Part shown: in pieces, positions 1 through 12,018 of the stretch
How positions within the stretch are numbered: position 1 is the first letter of the stretch
How the letters are laid out: every line of letters starts with the position of its first letter
Source: Muricea muricata
Lineage: Eukaryota; Cnidaria; Anthozoa; Malacalcyonacea; Plexauridae
Direction of reading: 5' to 3'
Assembly: GCA_963855995.1 (NCBI GenBank)
Contig: OY979730.1
Span: 2,170,501-2,234,500 of the forward strand
DNA: 64,000 bases
Notes under the pieces: generated by a model
What the model saw: the letters and a program-made list of their open reading frames with translations, nothing else
Database searches by the model: none
What the model was told of the DNA's origin: nothing
Made by a program: the position numbers and the translations under genes

Positions 1-296
1 GCATTTTGATATGAGTCACCAAGCTTTGAATAGAAATGACGGTAGTTATCAATCACAAGAATATCTTGTTCGCAAATGACTTCATCCCTCGAGTACATCA
101 GAACACTTCTGATGAAGACACCGAATTTGAAGTGTTGTAATGTTCGGTCGTCGCATTCATTGAAACATGACGAGAGTAGCAAGCGAAATATGATCAATAA
201 ACCTGGTTGCTGGGAACAAACAAGTTTCCATTCTTCATTATTTTCTACTTCAAAATATTGTTTAATAATGTAATAAACATACCACATCTATCGCAG

Positions 297-841
297 GAAG
301 CGAAGTTATCCTGAAGAGGAAGGTGTAGATGAAGTAAAAACAGAACCGATGGACGAAGATGACGCTAGCGCCAGTTGGACGGATGTTGAGACCAGGGTAA
401 GCTATCAAGAAGTTAGGAATTGAAAGGTTTTTCCTTTGCATACACTGTATGACCTACAATTTTAACAAGCCTCTCTTTCATGATTTTTAGTGTGCTTATG
501 GTATTGAAGGACGACCTGGTCAAGTTGACCCAAGCATTCATCACACTGCAAAGTAAGTGAAATGCAACTTAGTTGAGGAATTTGTGTTGTAAGAAGATAT
601 CTTAATGCCAATTTCCTCTAAATTATTACTTATGCACGGGGGGGGGGATTTTGTAATACCTCTTCGCAAGATAATTATTTTCATTGGCTCGTTTGAATTC
701 GTTTAACCAATCAACAACCAATTAGAAGAGCCTTCTGGCAGGTGCCACATTGCCCATCAATGTGTTTCGACCTCGACTTAACGTGCAATAACACGCGAAT
801 TTGCTTCTTTTTTTTTCAGGCGGCGAAAGTCAAACGAGTAA
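297..841 (+). CDS. 3' end of an unrecognised, probably nuclear protein (last three exons)
   Basis: Three exons keep one reading frame: 297-396 (acceptor cgcag, donor GTAAGC), 491-552 (acceptor ttttag, donor GTAAGT) and 820-841 (acceptor ttttcag), ending in TAA at 839-841. The decoded tail is about 60 residues. It starts KRSYPEEEG, has an acidic VKTEPMDEDD stretch whose KTEP resembles a SUMO acceptor site, and ends in a basic KRRKSNE segment that could be a nuclear localisation signal. Splice phases fit throughout: phase 0 after exon 1, and a split AA|G codon between exons 2 and 3. No domain is visible, so the family is not recognised. The rest of the gene lies left of the window, and positions 1-296 read as intron. 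The exon chain is well supported; nuclear location is inferred only from composition. Confidence 0.72.
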
Positions 842-1192
842 TTCCGGCCTTTTTTTGAAGCGTTAGAAAATCTCGTGGCAAAATGTGTATTAACGAGTAT
901 TTTATATTATTTTCTTTCGGATATATATAAAATGTACATAGTTAGAAACGTTCGTATTATTATATGATAGTATAGATAATGACAGCGCTCTGTGCATTAT
1001 TGACCCAATTATGATTTGATCGAAATCATGATAAGGGAAAAAACACGCAATCGTTGTCCGTAGCACTATAGTTAGTGGCGAGCTAGGGAAATTTTACAGG
1101 GATGTGTGAAGTGAGGGGGAGATGGTAGTATGGGGGGGGGGGTGTTGTGTATCTTGATGAGGCAAAAAATGTCACAGACATATTCAAATAAA
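842..1192 (+). terminator. 3' UTR with candidate poly(A) signal
   Basis: After the TAA at 839-841 the first AATAAA is at 1187-1192, giving a plausible 350-base 3' UTR. A G-run lies just before it (about 1132-1142). Cleavage position is not visible. Confidence 0.4.
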
Positions 1193-3165
1193 CAACATTA
1201 TTTTACTGCATTACTTTGAAATGCAGTAATTTGAAAAACACTAACGTGATAATAATCAAAGTATGTCGAGTACTCGAGATATGGTTATTAGAGGTGCAAG
1301 AGCATCCCCACACCCCATCATGCTTGATCCATCCCAAAAATTTTATATTAAAGCACGTTTGTTTTAAAGATTGTGAAAAGGGATGTTTATTGTGATCTTG
1401 TGTTTTTATTAATATTATATATTAAAAAACAGTACATTCTCTCACGTAGAGAGCATGGCATGTCAAAAACAAAAATTCAATTCTCTTCTATTTGACCATA
1501 CCTGGCGGAGTTTTAATAGCGTCTGCAAGGGCTTTTTGTGTTAAAAAGTCTATGGGAACACAATTACAATGTTTATCATCACATATAAAATTGTGGACGC
1601 TTTTGTTTATCTTTAAAATAATTATAGTATATTTTATAAACACATGATTTAAAGATAAGAACTATTTTTAGACTACAAGGGTTTAGACTAAGTCAAGGTT
1701 ATTGGATTTGAGATAAGATCATTTTAAATCTGATAATTTTTCTTGCAACTTGCAATGCGACTCTGGCATAGGTCGATGTTATTTGAAATGTAGTGGTTGA
1801 AATGTTGCAAGTGCCGTTTATACTTTATACTTTCGTGTTGCTATCTTTATCTTTTACCTTTTATACCTTGTTTGAGAATCGAAGTATAAGAGAAGGGATG
1901 TTAACGGAGCTGTGCAGTAGTTTCTTTCGACTACTATTTACACAGAACATTGGGATTCAGAATTGGATTTCAAGTTGCAGCAAAATTATCTTACGCAAGA
2001 CGACCTAAAAGATTATAATACAAAAGGATTCAGAAGTCTACAAATAGAAAATGCCCTAAAGTGTAATAGATATATGGGGTAAAAAATTATTAATCTTGAA
2101 AATTTAGATAAAATTTGCACAAAGGAACTTAGATAAGTTTTTTATAAATAAATCAACAGTTGTAAGAGCACCGTGTCACTTAAACAAGTCAGTGGATGCA
2201 CGTTGTTGCTCTCTTTATGTACTGAGTTTTAGTGATATGCAATCCTCATATTCCCTAAAAACGCTCAGAAAACAGCAAAGTAGATTGTCGATCATGTTTG
2301 AATATTGCATGTCCCCTTGCACGAATTCACTCCAATTATCTTTTTTAGGATGCCGAGAAGATAATTATTTTCATTGAATTTAGTTTATGTTTTGAAAACA
2401 AGGAATGTCCTCGTAATTATTGACAAGTCGCTCTTATAAATAACGGCAACTTTGCCTGCTGTTTTCATGCTGTTAAAATAGACGCACCATTACACCGCGA
2501 CCATAACACACACCGTTGCTTTGCAAACACATGCAACTCCAGCAGATTGCATTTAATATATCAATCAAGTTATCACAGGCAAGTCTCGGTTCTTTCTTTT
2601 ATAGTTGTGTTTTTCAGACGAGTACAGTTGCAGATGATAGAAGGAATGACAAAAGAAGTTGGCGGTCGCACGATCTTCGTCAGCCCCTGTGTTTGACGCT
2701 TTTTCAACGCAAACGTGCATTGACTATTGTATTGGAAAACACTACCAAAACATTTTTTGTGTAGCTTGTGGTTGTAAGCTTGTAATTGTCGCTTGTGAAA
2801 CTTAATGTCTTTCAGTTCTCAGTCTCGTTTGACCCGCCTCTGCCCTGATTATCGTTATCAGTATAATCTTGCAATTTTTTGTCCCCCGTTTGATGGGTGT
2901 GAAGAAGTGATCGTGTTAACTATGTTCCGATGTGTGGACAAAAATTGACAAGAATATTAATTTCTTTGCTCGTATATATTCGTCAAAAGAAGAATATGAA
3001 ATCTGAAATGTAGGTAAGCCTGCAAAACCCACCAAGAGCCAAGCTAACCTTCTCTAAAGCTCAGCTGAGGCTTAGGTGGTGCTCGGTTTGGTCTATTTTA
3101 GGTAAGGTTTTCGTGGAGGTTTGCCAGAAAAGCCTCTTAATGTCTTACTCTGCTTCTTTTCACAG
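1193..3165. other. Intergenic AT-rich stretch
   Basis: No exon chain, RNA gene or clear mobile element was found. The short open frames here lack splice context and protein-like composition. At 3165 an acceptor (cttttcacag) opens the 5' UTR of the next gene, so an untranslated first exon of that gene probably lies somewhere in this stretch. Confidence 0.4.
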
Positions 3166-3189
3166 TGTGCTTTCGATTGGTGCAGAAAA

Positions 3190-6100
3190 ATGGTTGCTCC
3201 CCAAACGAGAAAGCAAAGAAGGGCCTTGCTAGCGTCTGCTGTTATACTGCTCGTTCTTGGTTCTACTATAACCATCACCGGCTTTGTTTTCGAGTTCCAT
3301 GGTGTCTATGATGAAATATCTGATGCAAAGATTGCTAACGTGCAGCGAGTGGTGTTTCCACGTACGCAGTATTGGCTAGGATTGCCAGTAAGTGCACTCT
3401 TCCTTTGATATGACGTTTAAATCTATCGTCGGGCGCCGTCACTACGAAGTTTACCTTCGATATTAGCGGGAACAAACTCAGTTTAATTTACCTTTCCGGG
3501 GTGTTAGCTAGCCTATATCGTGTCCGTTTGACGGACACTTCCCAATTGAAATAATTAGGGAACTTTCCCAATCAGAGGTGGGAAGTTTCTATTTTATAAG
3601 ATAAATGTGGCTGTGTACATCTTTGTTTACTTTTATCGTTATCTATATTATAAAGAAAATACTGTAAATAAAAACAACATTTTCCTAATTTACCAAAAAC
3701 GGACTTAACTTTGGTTTTCCAGCTAACACCCTGCTATCGTGGCTTTATCTTCTAACTGCCTACCATGACCATTTGCTGATCAGTGAAGTAACGACATTGT
3801 TGTTAAGGAATATTAGACTCGTAACATTAAAAACTGCCCTGAATGATAACATAGAAGTTAAAGTGCATTAGATCCTTTTACTTCGTTATCGTTTATTGTC
3901 GCCAAACTGCAGGGGGTTAAGAAGTATTACTTAACCTTTGTGCTTTTAACAGTGTTAAAATCTCACAAAACTTTTCATTAATGCCGTGGAATTGGTTGAG
4001 GCAAGCGTGTACCCATTAAGCAACAAAGGGCCCTTGTGCATCCTCTTCAATTACTGCCCACCCAGGGATCCAAATGGAATTTCCCGCTGGAAGCTTCTTA
4101 TTAGTAAGGTTTAGATTTGAATACAACTGCAGTTTACTGACTAAGAATGTATACGATTGGTTAATCAGATGGGTTTTGCGCAACTGATTGAATAATGACT
4201 AGTAAATGGTAGTGCTATTAGAAGTCAAACCTGAACGTATTACCACTGATCTTTAGTTGGGGTGTCCAATGGAGGTGTCCCCAACTAGTGTCCACCGAAA
4301 CTTGCCAATCCTGTTTCTTTACTCCGTATAACGCTAGACGATTCGAAGAGCATCAACAATTAATATACTACAAGTATTTCCATATAGTATTCATCATGAC
4401 ATGATTAATTGAAATAATTTTGTGTTTCACAGCTATTTCTTTTGGCACTCTACGTCTCAGTAACCCGCTTCTATTCGTCGTCCACTTTGGTGAGTATTTC
4501 TCAGATAAGAAAAGACGATTTCGTGGAAGTCTCATAGGTTAGCTTCCTGCTGGAGGAATTATAGTTGATGATGAATTTTTTTGAGCTGTGAAAATTTTGA
4601 CATGAGTATGATTTGCGCTCGAATTAAGGCACATTAACCTTTTAGAAATTAGCATCGAGTGCCCCAAAGTCATAACAGATTTATACTTATGCCCTTTGAA
4701 AGTCAAGCTTCAAACTTGAGTTTTTTTTTTTTTTTAATTTCAACAGTATATCATCGGTTTGGTGCTCTGCAGTTTTGCTATGGTCGCATCACTGTGCGCT
4801 CTTGGTTTACAAAGTGTAATTTGGTACATCTCGTTGGATTTGGTCAATATAGTGAATACAGGGCAGTGTTATGACGTTCATGCGACTGTAAATGATGACC
4901 ATAGCTCAAATCCAAGATGCAACTGTAAACGTGAGCTCCACTACAGCAACGCGAGTGAAATGCAGGAATATGAATTATGTATGTACAGAAAAACCACCAA
5001 TCTTCTACCCCCGTGAAATATTTGTATCTCTTTGTAATAACCCCCCCCCTTCTTCCACCTCAAATATTAGAACTCTTCCCTGAAATTTTTCTTATAACCC
5101 CGACGCACTAGCCAGGAGGAACGTCCCTCTTACATATCCTTCTACCTCCTCCTAGTAGACTCCCTCAAAAAGGTTAGCGTTCTCTAATAACCCTCCTCCA
5201 AAAAGTAAACATTTTTCCTAAAATGATAATGATAGTAATAATAATGATAATAATAATGGTTTATTAACAGTTCCACAGAGTGGCTCTTCCCTGTCAATTG
5301 CTACTTAATATTATCATATTTACATCGGCTCTCGTCAAGTACCTATCAATGCAGTACCTCTTCCAGACACTTTGCAGTGCAAAAGACGAAATCTAGTTAG
5401 TCCCATTTCCTTTAAAACAAACAATTATTAACATATGTATTCCATAGTCATTATTTACTGTCTTAGTTCTCCCCTTTTCTGATGATCATATTTTCTCTTC
5501 GTACAGTGCTGACTCATATGACCTGTTCTGAGGTGAAGCGTTTTCCTTCTATCGTCAGTGTTTTGGTCATCTTGTCTATTTTGGCTTTTCTTACTTCTCA
5601 GGCGACATGCTTTGTGTACATTCAAATACTGCGCTTGTTTGAACCTGTAAGTATGAATGCAACAAGGAGCTTCTGTGGGGCAAGGGACTAAGCAGTCTAA
5701 CCTTTCTTGATATAAATTTCTAGGTGACTATTAATTATTCACTGTCACTGAAGTGATAGTCACTGGTCAGTGACTATAGGTTGCTACTTTTTGTCTTTTT
5801 ATACAGTAATAACGCCTTCAGCCCAGCGAATATAGGCTTGTAATCACCTCGCCTTCGGTGACTAATTGTTAAATATACCACAAGTCAGAACGACTTTCTT
5901 GCATTTAGGGATAAATTTCTTGCATTTAGAGATAAATAGGAGTAAATAAAGATAAATAGGAACAAAAATTGATGAATAATGATGATAACATAATAATTGA
6001 AAATACTATAAATATGGGATAAAACGCGATAAATGGGGGATAAATATCGATATAGTGATAAAAAAGACTCGATGTATTGTGACCACTGAACAATTGGAAA

Positions 6101-6490
6101 TTGTCTTGCCCTAAAATTTGTATATTTTATTGCAGAATTTATACATCCCCTGTCTATACAGTATTCGACTCTGTCAACAACAAATAAACCATTACAGTGG
6201 CGGATCTAGCGTAAGTCCAAATAAATTACAACAGCTCATTCTAGGATATATTTACATTTTAAAATACCTTCAAAGCAACATCATTGGTTAGATTTTATTC
6301 TTTTGAAATTCATAACCTATGACATTGTTATAAAGTTATTTTGAATTTAAAATTGAGCTGCTATAATTTATTTTGACTTACCCTGGATCCGCCACTGAAC
6401 CATTAATGTTGAATGGTTCTGTTTTAGGTTCATTCGGATGAGTTTCATGGCACGAACCAACACGTGTTGTTGAATGAGCAACAAATGTAG
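3190..6490 (+). CDS. Four-transmembrane protein, tandem copy A (MS4A/CD20-like, tentative)
   Basis: Five coding exons: 3190-3387, 4433-4489, 4747-4930, 5507-5646 and 6428-6490, phases 0, 0, 1, 0, giving 213 residues. Four hydrophobic spans are clear: near residues 13-33 (LGSTITITG), across the exon 1/2 junction (QYWLGLP then LFLLALYV), at the start of exon 3, and in exon 4 (SIVSVLVILSILAFLT). Between spans 3 and 4 is an extracellular-type loop with a Cys-x-Cys pair (RCNCK). The donor at 4930 (C|GTGAGC) was preferred to an alternative at GTATGT because it aligns with copy B and keeps phase. Exon 2 is exactly 19 codons in both copies. The C-terminal exon (VHSDEFHG... QQM) is short and polar. 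The spacing of spans recalls MS4A proteins, but no family-defining residue proves it. The function is unknown. The start ATG is the first after the 5' UTR acceptor. Confidence 0.72.
5224..5400 (-). repeat. Possible LINE 3' tail in intron 3 of copy A
   Basis: On the minus strand the sequence runs into ...GGAACTGTTAATAAACC followed by ATT/ATC trinucleotide repeats, the look of a 5'-truncated non-LTR retrotransposon tail. No coding part is present, so the call rests on tail form only. Confidence 0.3.
6195..6397. mobile_element. hAT-type MITE with exact 8-bp target duplication
   Basis: A 203-bp element with terminal inverted repeats of about 45 bp starting CAGTGGCGGAT, flanked on both sides by AACCATTA (6187-6194 and 6398-6405). 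CAG...CTG termini and an 8-bp duplication are hallmarks of the hAT superfamily. There is no coding capacity. It sits in the last intron of tetraspan copy A and ends 30 bp before the final exon at 6428, close to or over the branch-point region. Confidence 0.9.
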
Positions 6491-7956
6491 GAACCTTTTT
6501 GAAACAATGCAAGTTTTTGTATCCTTTAGTACGAGAGAAAGCAATGTTTCAAAGAAACGGGATTTATTAGTAATGTTGTTTGGGGGATCTCGGTAGTTAC
6601 GTGACTTGTATTATGCATGTCTATACTTTTCTTTAACTTGATGCGTATCGTAAGCTTTATTTTTTCAGAACATTTTCTTCATAAATTGTACGAAAACATC
6701 GATGTAAATATGTAGAATACAATGTTATTGGAAGGGTTAAAAAACGGTGCCATGAAGGGCAGATTTAGGAATTGTGTTGGGTCCACTCTTCTCCCTTCCC
6801 GCGGCCTGCATCAAATCTGTCAACCTGCAAACCTTCGTAACACACAATACACCCTAAAATAATGAGGCGGAAGCGAAAATGCACAACTAACGTTTACATC
6901 TATTCACTAGGCCTTATTTACTATCAGCCGGAAGAGGGTTTTTAAAATAATAATTGCCTTGTATATAGAAAAGAATATTCCAAAGCCGTTTCCTGATCGT
7001 ATATACAGTCCTAATATCCTTTTAGAGAAAAATCGTAAACAAAAACGCAAAGCAAGTTATTTTCAGATATCGACTGAAAGTGGTAAGATGCGTACAATTC
7101 GCTAAATATAGGTCATACCCTCCGTAACTCGACTGAATGTGTGCCCGACTTCCACTGCTGCCGCAATGTCCATATCGATTAAAAATATTGGCCTAATGCA
7201 ATCTTGCCGTTGGTGCTTGAGTCGATTTTTTTAAAACATTCCGAGCAGAGCTTCTATGTTGCGGTTGTATTTGAGGAGTTCCTTTAATCCATTGCTCGTC
7301 GGCCTGTTCAGCATTCGAAAAAGGGAACTGTCGTACCGCCTTACACTCTAAAAGGTAAGCATGCTCGTTTCCCTTTGTATGTACTGTTAGCTTCAACCAT
7401 GAAGCTTTTGTGGCTTCAGTGTGAGGCTTTCACAGGAAAAGACGCGCGAATTCAGTCCTTCTACATTAGATGTTTTATAAGATTTCTTTTCATTTGTTTG
7501 TGGTGATTGTGTTATCAGTTTTCCTGGCACGTTCACTTGACACAATGGGCGTGAACGTACGGTTGTCATTCTAGTGGATGGAAATAAGATATCAGGCCAA
7601 AATTTCTGCTCATTTCATCAATCGGACACTAAAAGGTGACTTCAATATGTGTGTACTATATTTCATAACAAATGTGCTAGAATAATTATAATTATTGTGT
7701 TTTGAGTACATTTCAACCTTCGCTCCATAAATAGAGAAAGTTCAGTTTGGCTTCATGCCTGAGGTTTGAACTAAATCCAAAATATTATATCCTCTTTGCC
7801 AACGCAGCACAAAGTATGCTGTGTATTTCTTTTGTAGCTTACAATCCACGCCTCCTCAGTATCCGGTGCACACGATGTTGCATGCCTACTGGCGTATAAT
7901 TATGTACCGTTTGAATATTCATACATTTCTTCTTGAAACGTCTTTCTTTTCATGCT
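6491..7956. other. Spacer between the two tetraspan genes
   Basis: Includes the 3' UTR of copy A (no close AATAAA seen) and AT-rich intergenic DNA. No supported exon or repeat was found. Confidence 0.4.
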
Positions 7957-7962
7957 TATAAA
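7957..7962 (+). promoter_or_regulatory. Candidate TATA box for tetraspan copy B
   Basis: TATAAA followed by G, 98 bases upstream of the copy B ATG. A start near 7987 would give an unspliced 5' UTR of about 70 bases with no earlier ATG. Position and match are good, but the motif is common in AT-rich DNA. Confidence 0.45.
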
Positions 7963-8059
7963 GACTGCACAAGCACTCGTGAACGCTTAAAGAAAAGCTT
8001 AACTTGGCACAGAACAGATCCGCTTTCGCGAAGACAACAACGGGCTTGAATATACAGCA

Positions 8060-11000
8060 ATGGTCAGCTCATCTGGACAGCACAAATGTGGTCTCGTCTT
8101 CTGTGGCATCATGATGCTGGTTCTCGGATCTGGCATAACAGTCACGGGGTTTTTAAATGATTTTTTGGACCCTTACGATGACCTATCGAAATTAGAAAGC
8201 CCCGAATACTTTACTCACACTCAATATTGGCTCGGAATTCCAGTGAGTTCAAATATGCTGTGTTTTCGCGTTTAAGCTCGTAGTTTGTCTTATTTTGTTC
8301 ATTCATCCCCCATATATAGTTGCAGCTTGGATACAGGGTATTCAGGATGCGATCTCATGTCACTTTTCTCTGACTCTTTAAAAGATGGAGTCGTTGTCTA
8401 CGTGCATGGCATTGGCACTTTATTCTAAAATCATTTATCAGTGAGCCAGCTGGAACCGTATAGTCTTAATTGCTGTCATACCATTATAGCGCAGTATCGA
8501 ACGACAAGAGCAAAAAATACTTGTAAAAATGAAAAAACGATAAGCAAACTGCATTAGGCGATGCTGTTTTGATTGTGAAGGCAATATATTGCGTGTTCAA
8601 CAACATCGACTGTCTTAGACTTTTAAGACTTCTCTTGAAGGACATTTTTTCATCAAGAGCTCATGCATGCCAACTTGTATTGTCTTCAAAACGTTCGTCC
8701 GTTAGATGGCTTGAAGTTAGAGCCATATAAATTAGGTCTTACATGCGGGAAATTGTCACCAACAATTTTTTGGCCACTTACAACGTCAAGGTCGAACAGA
8801 CCTGTCTCAATGTGACAAATTTTACACGTCGTAAATTTTACACACGATGTGACATTAGTTTTACACATGCTGGAAAGATGTGCGGTGCTTGTCTCGAGGA
8901 AGACAAAGAAATCGCTTTGGGTTTTTCTCATCTGGATGTAGTAAAAAGTGTATACTTAAAGTGTGGTTATATATATAAATCTGTATATGTCTAGATCTGT
9001 ACTACAAAAACTATTTTGCAACTATATTTCGCTGTTGTAACACAATTTTTGGCATACATTTCTTAATCTGATCTTTGTTGAAAGAGCTCCGTAAGGGGTA
9101 CTAATTAGTCAAATAGCAACTACGGAAAAAAATCACGATTGGGAGAATATCGGTAATTGATATAGGCACTAATTACACCATTCTCGTAATTATGTATTGT
9201 CGAATAAGAAATATTTATATTTGGTTTTCCTAACCGTTGTCTATGAACGGAAGAAATTTGAATAACGGGCTTCTGTGTAGGGTTTCCTAGGTGCATAGAC
9301 TTGGCAGCCAATATGTCGGCAAATTAGCGCGCAAGGGGTGGACATAGTCAAAAGCATGTGATACTTGCTGTCCGAGCAGGTTTGCAGCTTTTTAATTAAG
9401 CAACAAAAAACACTCTACGTAAATTACATTTTTGAATGCCAAAGACTTTAGTCATATTGCTAGAAGTCTTTCCGTTTCGACGATAAACTCAAAACATATA
9501 CTAAATATTTCGTCTCTAAGGAAATGAGTGGCTCTCTCAAACGTTTTTTGTGATCTAAATTTGGTGATTGTTTTGTTGACGTCGTGGTCAGAGGTATAAA
9601 AATGTAAACAATATGCTTTGAAAGAAACATTCTTTCTTTTTCAGCTGTTTTTACTTGGAGCCTATGTTGTCACAACGTCTTGTTGCAAAGTTAGTTGTCT
9701 GGTGAGTTTGTGCAACTTTAATGTTTTATAGAATAATTTTGTAATTGCTTGTTGATTGGTTTTGTGGTTTGTGGTTATTGGCGCCTCCCTATCGCTGTTG
9801 TTGTTGTTCTCGTGGGTGCGGGGGTTGATATGTTATTCAATTCTATGTGCTAATACCATGGCAGTTTTTTTGCGATGTTTATTTCCGGCTTGCTTAGGTG
9901 ATAACTAAAGTGTTGTCAATCAATCAATCAATCTTCAGAAGTGATTACGTCATACAGTTTTCTATCTTGGCAAACCAAGAGTAATTTTGTCTCACGTGTT
10001 TTCCGGATTGCATTGCAATTCATTGTTCGACACTGGCACAGCCTATGGCACAGTATAGGGAGTGGACGGTAGCTAGGGCCACGCAAATGAAGTTTGTGTG
10101 CATGCGCCACGTCGCATTACGCATACCATTGCCTTTCTCCTCCCAGTGTTTTTGAAAATACCTCTCTGCGGAAAATTAAAGGAATTCAGAGGAATTCCCA
10201 AAAATTCAGATGAATTTCAAAACCTCTGGGGAGGGGGGGGGTGTTATTGCCATTATCTAGGCAATTGCATTTCTGACCAATACGTGCACAAATAAACTTG
10301 TCGTAGCCAGTGAACTGCATAAAAATAGGGCACCACGTTCGCTACATGGTAGCTCTACTTGTCCATTCACACTAAGAATCGGTTGATTTTCTCCTCATCA
10401 CGTATGTGAATAAATGTGTGAACAAAATATAGTATAGGACAAAATATAGATTGCTTTTGCAATGTACAGAATTCATTCAGTCACATCGGCCAAAAGAAGC
10501 CGTCCCCGATTCTTACGACAAGTGTGGAACTGGTTTTCATCATCGCCGACAATAGAGACGACCATTGTCGGTTAATTACTTTTGAGTAAAATCCTTTCTG
10601 AATGTGCTCCTTGAATGACTGATGGCAATGAATCGTCGACCATCGGCGAGGCGGAAGATGAAAACCATGTTTTACTCTGTGATTTACATGGGATAATTCA
10701 AAGGCCTGCATCTTCCTTGTAGTACCCGTTGTTGTTGTTGTTGCCGTTGTTTTGTTGTTAATGATGCGGTAGTACTACTATTACAAAGCAAACACACGTA
10801 ATTTCAATTGCTCTATAAGTTAAACTAACTGTTATGTTTACAGTTCAATGACTGACGGAAAGGACAACAGAACATAAGTCCCAAATAAAGTCCTTCAGAA
10901 AAGTGATGTGTAATGGTTCTACTATACGGGACTAATGCTAACACTGTTTTTCTAGATGGCTTTTGGTTTAGTCATGGCCTCGTTGGTCTTGGTACTCTCA

Positions 11001-11956
11001 GTATTTGCGATGATTTTGGAAGGTCCTATGTGGCGAGTTACTCTCGGGCGTGCCCTTCTTATTTCCGAAAATGACTGCAGTGACGTACAAGAAAATTGTG
11101 TTTGCCCTGGAGGTGGATTGCAACCGATAATTATTTATAGAGAAATAAACTCTCCTTTCTCTGTATGCACAACATTGAAATGTGTCTTTATTTACTGATC
11201 AATTTTTTCAATCGTATTTCAGTCAGATCATTTTCATCGATCAAGTGTGAAGACGTGAAGTATCGCAGTGTTATTTATACTTTTACCGTGGCATTCTCGG
11301 CTATTGCTTCGCTCATTTGCGTTTTTTGTGCCTTCACTTACTTCAGGATCTTGGGATGGATGTTGCATGTAAGTTTAATAATGACAAACGAGTTTTCTCT
11401 TGTGACATTGGAATATTCCATATGTCGGTCAAAAGCTAGCTGGATTATCTTTAAATATGTTACTGCTATTATTGGCGACCGAAACATGGGAACTGGGAAG
11501 CCATCCTGAAAACAGACTGCTGGATAGTGTCATGTGTCTGCAAAACCAAAAAATATAAGTTGCTGAAAATATAACAGACATGTTCAACAACTTGTAAACC
11601 CATATTGAAGCTCAATGTTTTTGAGAATAGTCATTTTTTATCTCTTGCAAGTTCAATATCCTTGGTGACCTTGCTTTTTATGCCTTTCTGCAACACTTAA
11701 AAAATCAGTATCCGGTGGAAGTGCTATAATTATTCTATGTTTATTCACCCTAAAATTTTCTATAATAATTCTAATAATTCTATAATTATTCTATGTTTAT
11801 TCACCCTGTAATTATGTTTTAACTTCTTTCGTTTAGATAAGCTATGATGATCCGATCGATGATTATTACGCCAAGGCAGTCAACAGTCATTTCGTCAATG
11901 GCCACCACGGTCGAGGCCGGTCTAATGACGTAGCACTTGGGACATATACCCAATGA
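8060..11956 (+). CDS. Four-transmembrane protein, tandem copy B (MS4A/CD20-like, tentative)
   Basis: Five coding exons: 8060-8242, 9645-9701, 10956-11112, 11223-11368 and 11837-11956, phases 0, 0, 1, 0, giving 220 residues and TGA at 11954-11956. It shares with copy A the LGSGITVTGF first span, the TQYWLGIP|LFLLGAY exon 1/2 junction, a 19-codon exon 2, and the Cys-x-Cys loop (NCVCPG) just before the phase-1 intron. Span 3 is MASLVLVLSVFAMIL and span 4 FSAIASLICVFCAFTYF. The exon 3 donor (GGAG|GTGGAT) is weak by sequence but is the one that joins in phase. The C-terminal tail (39 residues, YDDPIDDYY then His/Gly/Arg-rich) differs fully from copy A, so the cytosolic tails have diverged or been replaced. 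Same strand and order as copy A point to tandem duplication. No biochemical role can be read. Confidence 0.78.
10360..10533. mobile_element. MITE family 1, copy 1 (intron 2 of tetraspan B)
   Basis: Imperfect inverted ends (about 28 bp, ...TAAGAATCGG / CCGATTCTTA...). The body is shared with a second copy at 48056-48239 (AGTATAGGACAA, TTTGCAATG, AATTCA and CACATC in the same order). No coding capacity. Confidence 0.7.
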
Positions 11957-12018
11957 TGACGTCATCGGCAATTAACTTCGACATGACGTCATCAGCAATT
12001 AACTTCGACATGACGTTA
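11957..12018. repeat. 27-bp tandem repeat carrying CRE-like TGACGTCA boxes
   Basis: TGACGTCA occurs at 11957-11964 and 11984-11991 and a variant TGACGTTA at 12011-12018, spaced exactly 27 bp, with GCAATTAACTTCGACA between them. The array begins immediately after the stop codon of tetraspan B. The 8-mer is the full cAMP-response (CREB/ATF) palindrome; regulatory use is an inference. Confidence 0.7.
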
